A program made the translations under genes and the position numbers. Positions 47,946 to 57,398 of a stretch of DNA of 64,000 nucleotides are shown in pieces (position 1 is the first letter of the stretch; each line of letters begins with the position of its first letter). Below the pieces are notes generated by a model. That model saw only the letters and a program-made list of their open reading frames with translations. It had not been told where the DNA came from and did no database searches. The DNA comes from Phytoseiulus persimilis (taxonomy: Eukaryota > Arthropoda > Arachnida > Mesostigmata > Phytoseiidae). The stretch lies in contig CM075102.1 of NCBI GenBank assembly GCA_037576195.1, positions 27,214,745 through 27,278,744 of the forward strand, given 5' to 3'.

Positions 47946-48525
47946 AGCAGTTTCGGGCTGTTTCAGGCTTCCAGGACGAAGAATTGGGAAAGCTCGATTT
48001 TTTGGCAAAAAAAAAAGCTGTCGGATCGGCCCGGAAAGGTCATTGGCGGATAGTTTGGACCATTCTAAGAAAATTTTGCCATCGGAAGTTTTTTCGAATT
48101 CGGCTTCCCTAAGGAGATACGGGGGGAATTGCATCGAGGACGAGATTTTGTCAAAAGATGAGTGGTTTTTGTGATGCTGATGCGATCGGTCGCCTTTTCT
48201 CGTGCTTCCGACCGATCCTCGCCATTTCTTCAGCGAATGAGGGGTATCCTTTGCTACATTAAGAAAAATGATGACGAACTGGTTCGGTTCACTTGGGACA
48301 TTTCACGGGCAGTTTTTTGAGAAAGTTTGAAAGAAAAAATTGGAATTTTCCGCGGCTTTCCAAAAGAAAGAGGTTTCAACCGATTCAATCGAATCAAGCT
48401 GGCAAAGATGCGCCATTCTTCCAGCTATCGATCAAAAAAAATTGTCGGGATCGGTCTTCTTTTGACCGAGTTATCACCAAAAGAAGGAAGGGTTCGAAAA
48501 TTCCCGACTTACGTTGACCACCCTG
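47946..48525. repeat. Right terminal inverted repeat of mariner-like element
   Basis: Inverse of 46204-46778. An A10 tract inside it (T8 in the left arm) is the main length difference. Confidence 0.9.
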
Positions 48526-48675
48526 TATATGCACACAGATCCAAATGAATCCCCCCATCGCGCTCCGCCGCGACCTCCAAGCTCCTTCGTATCTCCTTGA
48601 ATTGCCTTTTTCTACGGCATCAACGTAGTTCATTCAATAGATCTTGTATTGGAAGCCTACCCTAAAATCCCGCGT

Positions 48676-48783
48676 ATAACGGACCCCTCAGATAACGGAC
48701 CCTCAGATAACGGACCCTGGAGATAACGGACCCTTCAGATAGCGGACCCTTCAGATGACGGACTCCTTAGATAACGGACTTCA
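48676..48783. repeat. 16-bp tandem repeat in left terminus of Tigger-like element
   Basis: About seven copies of AGATAACGGACCCTTC with small changes. The right terminus (51001-51040) has about three copies in inverted orientation, so the ends are unequal. Confidence 0.85.
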
Positions 48784-48861
48784 AGTAGTAGGCCTATGTG
48801 ATGTGAATGAAAACTCAAAATGAGTATCGTTGGAGGAAAGACGAAGCCGCGAGCATCACAA

Positions 48862-49085
48862 AAGTCGATCTGACCATACTTTTCGGAGTACATCGAGGTG
48901 ATTGCGGGAGCGATTTCACCATACTTTTCGGAGTACACGGAGGTTATTCCGGGATCGATCTGACCATACTTTTCAGGGTCCTTGAAGTAGACGCCGAGGT
49001 CGATCTGACCATACTTTTCGAAGTCCATGGCGGTGATTCCGAGGTCGACTTGACCGTATTCCTGGCGGTCAGTGGGGATGATTTT
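48862..49085 (+). repeat. 45-bp tandem array, left arm
   Basis: About five units of the form GATCTGACCATACTTTTCGG plus 25 more bases ending GTGATTCCGGG. The unit is 15 codons long and the frame stays open, giving repeated IDLTILFxVHGGDS. Confidence 0.88.
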
Positions 49086-49433
49086 TGGAGTTCACTGAAG
49101 TCGTTCCAGAGTATCATTGTCCCAAATACCTTGAAAGCCTCCGAACGACGAACTCCTCAGATGACGAAATCGCAGTAGCCGGCCTGCATGCTACGGCCCG
49201 GGGTCAACAAAAAGGGGAAACCATCCACCATTGCAATGATTCGTTGTGCCTTCAACTCAGAGTGGTTTCGATGAACTTCTCTGATTGGTCAACGAGCCAC
49301 GAGCGCAGAGTCTACCGCGAGATAGGTGCGGAGGGCTCCGCAACTCAAGTGTGTTTCGTTGGAGGAACCAAGGGGCCGTGATTTTATCAACAGTAGGCTC
49401 ACAAAATGTGGAGCCTTCGGAAGTAGCACATAC

Positions 49434-49458
49434 CGCCTTAACCAACTAAACGATGAGG
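49434..49458 (-). other. tRNA-like A box inside the Tigger-like element
   Basis: On the minus strand GCCTCATCGTTTAGTTGG followed by TTAAGGCGG looks like the 5' half of a tRNA with a normal D arm. The expected anticodon stem does not pair, and only a weak B-box-like GGTTCCTCC follows about 75 bases on. It may be a tRNA-derived SINE head. Confidence 0.25.
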
Positions 49459-49639
49459 CTCTCCCACAACGATATCAGTACTTTTGTAGAAGATGCCACA
49501 CAAATATATCTCGGCTTCATTCGACGCTTGCTTGATCAATAATTAAATTTACTGATGAAAGTGCGACACAAAAATAAAAACGAAGGGTACGCACTCCAAT
49601 CAACGCTCCGTTTGGAACAATGCGGGTATGGCCGGCTCG

Positions 49640-50560
49640 TTATTGCGACTCTCCGTCTGAATCGGCTACTTGGCTGCCTGTCCTGTCAGATTCCTCAGAC
49701 AAATCGGAACCACCCAGGTCCTTGGTCTCCTCTCGGCTCTCAGAGCATTCATCGTCTGCGCTCGCATTCTCCCCGTCTCCAACACTACTATGATAATCTG
49801 ATGGGTAGTCGGAATCCAGCCTGAGGGCCGTCCGGGAACTATTGACTACGGTTTCGACTGATATCGCCTCGAAAGCGTCTTTGACGAGTCTCGCGATTTC
49901 GGCGTAGCTCATGTGTTTACGACGACCTGTTTTCGTCTATGAAGCCGACTCCTCGCTCGTCATCCAAGTCTCCCACAGTATTCGCAAGTTGTCTTCGGAA
50001 ACTTTGTTGACGCCCACATCGATCGGCTGGCAGTACTTCGTGAGTCCCCCTGGAACCATTCCTACCTTGGAATCTAATCGCAGCTCTTGTTTCACTCGAT
50101 CTGTGCGGTGACACGGGGCCGAGTCCACCACGAGTAGGGACTTGGTTGGGTCGACCTCGTGGAGGAGCCTTCCAGCCAAATTTCACGCAGCCACTCAACC
50201 ATGAGCGTTTCGTTCATCCACCCCTAACCGCGGCTTCACCGATAAACCCTGTTTTCGTTCGGTCAAGTGGAGGCTCAAGTTTCGGGGTTTGCTTCGCTGC
50301 CGGGACTGAACCCGTTCCATAGCGGAGACAAATCGTAAATTACTTCAATTCATTGACTTTAATTACAACACCCGGAGGGAACTCCTCTTTCGGCATACGT
50401 TTCTTCTCGAAGATCAACGTCGGCAATAACTTTTCTCCAGCTGCGGTGGCGCCCAAAACAACCGTCAGGTTCCTCTTCTCTCTCTCTCTCTGAATAACCA
50501 TTGCAAAGCCTAGTCTGGACCACGGAAAGAGCATCGACATGGTAGAAAGCCCTGTATCTC
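49640..50560 (-). pseudogene. Pogo/Tigger-type DDE transposase remnant
   Basis: Minus-strand frames, in order: VDALSVVQTRLCNGYSE (first aspartate block), LTVVLGATAAGEKLLPTLIF and FPPGVVIKVNELK; then, in another frame, WMNETLMVEWLREIWLEGS; then LLVVDSAPCHRTDRVK (second aspartate), VPGGLTKYCQPIDVGVNK (third aspartate), RILWETWM and SYAEIARLVKDAFEAISVET. This is the order of the Tigger/jerky DDE domain. The CENP-B-like N-terminal DNA-binding part is missing, and frame changes occur, so the gene is dead. The acidic tail (SDYHSSVGDGENASADDE) also fits the family's C-terminus. Confidence 0.85.
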
Positions 50561-50669
50561 ATGGATGACCGAGCTGAGCGCAAGCTTTCGTACGAGCGGG
50601 CCGCCGGGGAGGGGCGAGAAGAGCTTGCGACAACAAGGGTGTCGAAGATCTTTATCTGGATTTTCAAGA

Positions 50670-50990
50670 CCCTAAAGCATATGGTGAGATTGACCTCGAA
50701 ATCACTTCCATAGAGCCTCAAAAGTATGGTCAGATGGATCGCGGAATTACATCTCCAGACTCGGGAAAGAATGGTCAGATCGATGCCGGAATCACCCACT
50801 AAGACCCAGAAAAGTATGGTCAGATCGATCCCGGAATCGCCTCCATGAACCCTCAAAAGTATGGTCAGATCGATCACGGAATCGCCTTTATAGACCCCCG
50901 AAATTGTGATCAAATTGATCCCGGAATCGCCCTCATATACCCCCGAAATTATGGTGAGATCGAACTCCGAATCAACCCCGTAGACCCTCG
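50670..50990 (-). repeat. 45-bp tandem array, right arm
   Basis: About seven units of AAAAGTATGGTCAGATCGAT plus 25 more bases, the inverse complement of the left array. On the minus strand it encodes a repeated GDSGIDLTILxRV. Confidence 0.88.
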
Positions 50991-51554
50991 GGAGAAAGTT
51001 ATCCGAGGATTCCGTTATCTGAGGGGTCCGTTATCTGAGGGATTTCAGGGTAAGTCGAACAAACAGCAAGATGACGAAGGAGGTCTCATTTGGAGAACGA
51101 TACCTTTCATTCGTCCTTCATCATTCAGGGGCTTATCCCCTATCACCATTCTTTCAAAGTCCTTTCACAGTCATCCTTCGAAAGCGGTGTTCACAATCCG
51201 TTGCGAGGTATAGGTTTCAGCGCTTGTCAGCGAATCTCGGGCTCTGGCTGACCGGTGCGGGGACCATTCCTTGTTCGAGGTGAATGCTCTCGTGTTGTTC
51301 TCTTAGCGGGTCCACGGATGCCAAGGGGTGTCGAATGGGGCCAAACGATGCCTTCGCTCGTTCTGAACGAACTTAGGAGGTACTTTGGCTTCGATCTGAT
51401 CATACTTGCTCCTTGCTCTCACCATACTACCGTGATGATTCCGCCTCGATGTGACCATAGATTGCGGGCTCTATGGATGTGATTCCGGGATCGATCTGAC
51501 TGTGTCTTGGGAGGTCCACGAGAATGACCAAACATGCTCAAATCGACGTCGGAA

Positions 51555-52155
51555 CAGTGGCGGATCCAGGAGTGACTCAAGGGGGGGGGGGGGCGGCGGT
51601 CGTAGATTTTTGATTGAACTTATGACTTTTCCCCTTGTTTTCGGAGGTCACAACTGGGACAGTTAGTACCCGACTTGGAGAATGAGGCGCTTAGAGAAAG
51701 CTGTTATTAAACCTTTGGGGGCTTCCAAGCCATGACAGATCTTCGAAGTTGGGTTCCCGCGAAAAATCCCACCGTGCCGGGGCAATAATTCAACCGGAGT
51801 TTCAACTCGATGCTCCTCGTCCTGACCATCGGTACTATCCGTACACTCGATTCCGACGAAGTGAGATCAATAACTTGACACCGAGGCAGACCGAGGCGTT
51901 TATGCCCCTGAACACCGTAAACTTATCGATCCGGCTCCGTTGGAATCGACTGTCCTGTCTTCTGCCGTCAGTATTGGACCGAGTCAGAGCTCGAAGTCTC
52001 GACCCGAAACTCCTCAAGTGACATAGAATACACGGAGCGTCCACATCCACATCAACAGTGTTTGTATTAAGCTCAGATAAAGGAGAGTCTCTCGTTGAAA
52101 GGGCCACTCTTTATTTCGCTTGAGAAAAAATCGAGGGATCTTGGATCCGCCACTG
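51555..52155. mobile_element. hAT-like MITE with perfect 8-bp target duplication
   Basis: Ends CAGTGGCGGATCCA and TGGATCCGCCACTG are perfect inverses. Each side is flanked by CGTCGGAA (51547-51554 and 52156-52163), an exact 8-bp duplication typical of hAT elements. It is 601 bp long and holds no transposase. A G13 run lies at 51581-51593. Confidence 0.92.
51581..51593. repeat. G13 homopolymer
   Basis: Thirteen G near the left end of the hAT-like MITE. It could adopt quadruplex structure with the GGCGGCGG that follows. Confidence 0.9.
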
Positions 52156-52290
52156 CGTCGGAATCACCTCCACAGACCCCTGAAAGCATGGTGGGACGGC
52201 CACAGAATCGCCTCCATAGACCCTCAGAAATGGGGTCTGATCGACCCTGGAATCGCATCCATGGACCCCGAAAAGTATACGCTCTATTCT

Positions 52291-55200
52291 CATGCATACT
52301 CACTTTCGGAGTCGACCATTCGACTGATTCGTTCATGGGGGAAGGCTGCGCGTAGAGTTGACAGTATTGCGGGACTTGGCTCCATGTGACCGCGGGCGCG
52401 ATATAGCTTCCACTTAACAATGCTCCAGCGGAAGAGTCGCTCTTCAAACTGATTTTCATTCCGGACCCCTCGAACCGCTTTTCTTTCACGAAAGTTCTCA
52501 TCTCGGGCTCAATGCCAGCTGTAGCAGTATCGTCTTTCCTGGCTCTGAGTATACCAGCATTTCCTCGAACTCTTCTAGAAAAAATTTACCATTGAGGACG
52601 CCATTAACTTTTTCGGAATCTTTCCTCATGATCATGACAGAACGAAGGTTTGGAGCGATCTCACCTATACCGATTCATGGCTGCCGTGGAGAATTTGTCC
52701 CTAAAGTGTTCGAAGATGCTCGAAAGCTGTTCAGAATGGATGACTGAATCCAGGTTATTGAGTCAGTTGAGCGAAGAACGAAGCTTTGAGTGAGGGATTC
52801 GCCATGCTTCGAGGTCGTCGCTAGCGGAATGTCAGAACTTGCTAAGCATTCCCGATGGGGGGAGCACTCCTGTTCTTCTTCCTTGTGGTTATATTCCAAG
52901 GGATGGGGGGCAATGACTATCGCATAACGACACTCGTCTGATTCCAGGTTTTCATGTCATGTGTTCACACGGAGTCCATGCGAGTGAAGCGGTTACTCGT
53001 TCGCTTGAGTTTCCAGCTCACAAGGATTCTCGAAGAGATTCCGTTCCGATATTCCATTCATTGTCTCCCTGTTTTCGCAACTTCGCAGAACGATTTCATC
53101 GAGAGCACTTATTGATCCTTGGTTGTTCTCTCTCAGTCTCGCCATAATAGCGGCTCAAATCTGGGGTGGAGATGCGTCAAACTGTATTCAAATGAATGTT
53201 CCGCATTCATTCTCTTGAACGTACTTTTTCCGACATCAGAGATACAATGTAGTTATCCGTCGCAAGAGTCCTCAGGGAACCCTTATTCATCTCAGACGAA
53301 TTCAAGAAGCAGATAAGAGCGGAACATGTTTACTATGTTGGGCGAGGTCAGGCCTACGCCGATATCCTCTTCCTCGGAGGGGCTTCGAAGCTCCGGAGCG
53401 AAGTTGAATCGAGGCGAGAAGCTCTGAGTAATCGAAAACGTCAGTGAACCTGGCTGGGATGTACCTGGCACATCCTGTTGTTTTTGTTCATATTTCGGAG
53501 TTTTCTTGGCACGCGACCCAATAACATCATTCTCTCGGATATCTCCGCCGAAAACCTGAGGGACACCTTTTTCTATTCTCCATACAATCTTCCTCCCCCG
53601 CTGATATCAACTCCGCTGTCAGCATATCTGGTACTCCTGTTTTCATGATAATCTAGAAGAGCTCAGAGGCTTTGGGCCGAAGCTGCGGCTAAGTGCTACT
53701 CGGATGACTGTCTCGGAATATTCGTTCTCGAGGCGTTGAATTGCGGAGGCGTCGGAGATGAGCCGTCGATACTCACCGCCTCTCTGATTTCCACTGCGAG
53801 AAAATGGCGAGCAGCGATGGGGGCAGTGTCTCTTCTTTTAGGCGGCTTGAGTAGATTTCAGGTCGCAGCCCCCTGAAGCTGCACTCCGCTAATTCTAGCC
53901 GGTTGTAGTTATCGGAACACAGTCGAGGGCTTCTTGGATTTCGCCAGACCGATTCCACGTTCCAATGCTCAATGATATCGAGTGAAATATCCAAATCGCT
54001 CTGAGACGTAAGAAACCATTGAATGTCTCGTGCGGAATTCAATCGTACGACAGTTGACCGCTCAGCACCCCAAAAACGTGTAAGTGGCCCAGTGACTGTG
54101 GCGGCGTTTCCGGCGCAGGCGCAGTGCATGACGTCAGATGGGTGAGAGCTACGTCGGTCGGCCGACTTCGGTCCGAGAACCGGGCTAAACACGTGATCGC
54201 TAACGGCGAATGAAGTGCTGAAGGTTTCTGTCGTTCTCGGATGAGCACCCGAGAGCGAAAAGCCGGTTGACTTGAGCAGTGGCTGAGCGACCGGCGCGCA
54301 GACGGTAGCAGCATCAACGGGCTTTCTTGACACCGCCGCATCGATCGACCGCTCTGAGGTCCTCGATAGGTTTGCCGGGCTCTGGCTTGCTGAGAGTCGC
54401 TCGACGAGCCGCCTAGTCTGGCGCGTCCGTCTAACTGCTTTCCCACCGCCAAACGGCAGCCACACAACTACTAACTATTACAATAGTAAGGAGAGGAGAA
54501 CAGGAAAGAGTGCCGTCCCGCCGGCTTGACGTTGAGCAGTCGCTCAGTTGTGTGAAGCGCTTTTGCAGAGACTCGGTCGACCGAAATTTCGTCAGTGAAG
54601 TTTAGGCGCCAAGGGGGTGGTTCGCGCACCGTGAGTGACAGTGCCCAGCTCGGACACAGTTGGATACCACGATCTTCGGAGTGTTGTTATTTCTGCGACC
54701 GGAGTCATCAAAGTCTTCCACACCACCGGCACCGCACGATCAATGTGAAGAGCAATGTACATTCCGTTCAAATGCAGGATTATGTGATTCATGGATCTCG
54801 GAACGCCGTTTGAGACCGAGCAGAGTGCCTGAACAGACTCGGCCGAACAGCTTCTCCAGCACGGATGGATATGTTCGTTTGGTGAGTGAGCTACATCTAC
54901 GGTTAGAAGACGAAGTTTCCGCGAATAGTTCAGATTTTGGCACTGGCAGTTCCATCCGCCGAAATAGTATCCTCAACGGAGAAGCGTGAGCTGTGCTCTG
55001 GCCGGAAAATCGGAAAGATCGTCGAGGATTCCATCAAAAAGTTGTAGGCGACTTTCAAGGCCATGCGCTGTAACGAAAGGGTTGTAACAGTTGGTGCGGT
55101 CAAGATGCGCGCAGGCAGCTACGGCAGCTTTATAAAAATGACAAAGCCGAGTGTCATGGATGCGGCCCTAGGTAGGAGAGCAAGGGTGGCCAGGTGTTTT

Positions 55201-56952
55201 CATTCGGTTGGCAGTTTGTCGTAGCGTTCCCCGTACTACAGTGAGCAGTGCATTCTGTTCAAGGTTGAGCGATACATTCGGAGAGACCGGCGCTATACGG
55301 CCCGCGTGTGTATTATTACTCCACAGAAAATGTTCAACGATTCCGGAACACAACTACCATCAACGCAACCACCACGACAACAACAGCACCAGCGTTAACT
55401 GCTTTAGCAGTCGCAGCAATATTTACACCAACAAGAATGGCTTACTGATGATAGGTCGTGATTCGGTGAGCGATAATCGTTCGTGGACGTTTCCGAGGTA
55501 ATGCACCCCGCGACAAGCGTTGCCGGAAAGCGAAACAAGTGAAATAGCGAATGTCTGCTAGTAAAGTTAGCTCTAGTGATGCTGCCAGTTTTGTCCACGC
55601 CTATTTCTACTCTAATAACGCTCGAAAAGCCGTGTCCGTCTCCTCCGTCTCGTAAACAAACTGGCTTCAGTCCTTATTGGAGTATGGGATGCTCCCTCAC
55701 GCGCGCCCGGGAGCAAGTGTCTCACGCGCTTGTCATCGACATCACGCTCACTCCGAGGGTGGGATGTGATTGAATCATTGGTCGATATTTGTGTATTCGA
55801 GAATATGAAGTATTCGCCGGGTTCTCTCACTCGATTGGACTCGCGTTTCCACTGCGCGCACCTTTGATTGATTTAGCCGACGTTCTAAGCGCGTCTTCAT
55901 CTGCGTTACATACCCGATGTAGGTGAGATCAATCGGCAGGAAACTAATCTGAGGCGAAATGCTGCGATTTTCTGTCTGAAGTTTGCTCTCGATTCTCTTG
56001 TGAGGATGTATATTTCCTTCGAAACTGTCGATCGCTCTGTGATACTGATTTGTCGCTGGCCATCGCTGTTGGCTCTTCCAGAAATAACCGGCAGAGAGGT
56101 GTTCACCGGGTCGACTCGTTACATGAGGAGTTTGATGACAGCGCTCAACGCGACGAAATCATTTAAGAAGCAAGCAGTGTCCAATATTCGAATCGCTTTT
56201 TTCCTCTCGGATGTTTGATTCGCCCTCAAGTTAGGTAGATATTTGGACTGCTCTTTCAACCATAAATATGCCCAGAATCCACAGTCATCGGTGAAATTTT
56301 CAAGATCTGGCATTTTTCCGTAATAGACGGAACCTTTCCACATCGTGCAAAGTCATCGAGATTCACATGTGTGCACACCAGCGAAAGTTCCAGTCAAAAA
56401 CGTAGTCCATTGTATCCCAGACTTCAGAGTGATTTTCGAATGTCTTCTGGCGGAATGCAGGATCCGTAGGTTTTCATTTGATCGAGGAGGGAAGTGGATC
56501 GTCTCGGTCACGGGGCATACTCCTTGCAAGCGGAGAGATCGGGAACAGGGCATGGACGAACCAGTTGATACCGGCCATCGATGTCTCAATCTTTGGTCGC
56601 AAAATTCTTCCTTACCACTACACATGCAACTTTGAAATGGAATTCATAGTTGGCAAAACAAGCTGCTGAGCTGTTTTCCGAATGTCGGTTCTACATCTAC
56701 CAACGTTTTGTTCCAAGTATCAAATCGCTGTTAACGATGTAAGTGTTTGTAAATGCGTGTTAGCGTGCACTGCCCTATGAAACCGCTGACAGCCATCAAG
56801 TCCGCGACAGCCACGATTGAGCGGCAGTAAGATCGAGCAGATTCAATTCCGACATGGGTCTCGTAATCGGGCTAGAGAGAGACTTACTCAGACACACCCG
56901 ATAGAAACGAACATTGTATTCATGTTCCGTGAGCTATAGTGCGGGTACGTTA
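52291..56952. other. Gene-free stretch right of the transposon block
   Basis: No recognised gene. A 230-codon minus-strand frame at 53773-54465 is the longest unexplained one. TATA-like TTTATAAAAATG lies at about 55129. Confidence 0.4.
53773..54465 (-). other. Long unrecognised ORF (230 codons)
   Basis: Begins MWLPFGGGKAVRRTRQTRR and is rich in serine, alanine and arginine in its first half; later it reads SDLDISLDIIEHWNVESVWR. I recognise no domain. An overlapping 142-codon frame covers the same start, which argues for a stop-poor GC-rich stretch rather than a gene. Confidence 0.2.
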
Positions 56953-56954
56953 TA

Positions 56955-57396
56955 CAGTAAAACCTTGATTATATCAATCACGGAAGTCCGAATTCGTTGA
57001 TGTAATTGAGGTTGAACTACTCGAGGTTGACAAAACCTAGGTTCTTGGGGCCTGTTTCCGAATCGAAAGTCCGTCGGATTGTCCGAAGGATATTCTTGGG
57101 AACTGATTTAGCAGGTGTTCAGGTTATTCGAAGATGATTTTGTCTTGTTCACAATTCTTGGCAAATTTTGGCGTTCTGTGCAATCGTAATGAAGCCGGTT
57201 TGAACTTCGCTCAAGATCATCTCACAGCATTATGGGTCCTGACTTTTTCAGAAAGGACTTTCCGGAGGTTGAGCTTCAAGTTGATATGATGGAGGTTGTT
57301 ACAGTCCATAATTGGTCTGATCGACGGTTGATATAATGGAGGTTGACATTATCGGAAATCGACGTAATAGAGGTTGATACAATACAAGTTTTACTG
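56955..57396. mobile_element. Pogo-like MITE, 442 bp
   Basis: Starts CAGTAAAACCTTG after TA (56953-56954) and ends CAAGTTTTACTG before TA (57397-57398). Inside the ends are inverted GATATAAT/GTTGA words: TTGATTATATCAA on the left, and GAGGTTGATATAATGGAGG with several GTTGA-type repeats on the right. The CAGTAAAACCT terminus and TA target fit the pogo/Tigger group. There is no coding capacity. Confidence 0.82.
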
Positions 57397-57398
57397 TA

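Larger units (their letters stand above)
46204..48525 (-). mobile_element. Mariner-like transposon with very long terminal inverted repeats
   Basis: Ends CAGGGTGGTCAACG and CGTTGACCACCCTG are flanked on both sides by TA (46202-46203 and 48526-48527), the Tc1/mariner target duplication. The terminal inverted repeats run about 575 bp each (46204-46778 and 47946-48525) and differ by only a modest number of changes, so the insertion is fairly young. The transposase remnant lies between them on the minus strand. Total length 2322 bp. It sits at the 3' end of the LINE copy. Confidence 0.92.
48660..51050 (-). mobile_element. Pogo/Tigger-like transposon with internal satellite arms
   Basis: Begins CCCTAAAATCCC after TA (48658-48659) and ends GGGATTTCAGGG before TA (51051-51052), so TA was duplicated. 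The subterminal sequence is built of a 16-bp unit AGATAACGGACCCTTC (about seven copies left, fewer right) followed inwards by inverted arrays of a 45-bp unit. The centre carries a pogo/Tigger-type DDE transposase remnant on the minus strand. The ATAACGGACC and GTTATCTGAGG words resemble the termini of Tigger elements. Length 2391 bp. Confidence 0.88.
51390..52290. mobile_element. Degenerate foldback relative of the Tigger-like arrays
   Basis: Left part (51390-51554) has GATCTGATCATACTTGC and GTGATTCCGGGATCGATCTG units. The right part (52156-52290) has the inverse form, GGAATCGCATCCATGGACCC and GAAAAGTAT. These are decayed 45-bp units in inverted arms without recognisable termini. The hAT-like element at 51555-52155 split it. 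Confidence 0.6.

Noticed and set aside
48807-49178. Plus-strand frame as a host gene with 15-residue repeats
   Set aside because: It lies inside the left arm of a DNA transposon and is mirrored in the right arm. It is reported as an array instead.
50475-50495. CT dinucleotide run as a regulatory element
   Set aside because: Lies inside the Tigger-like transposase remnant, where the minus strand reads EREREK; simple slippage explains it.
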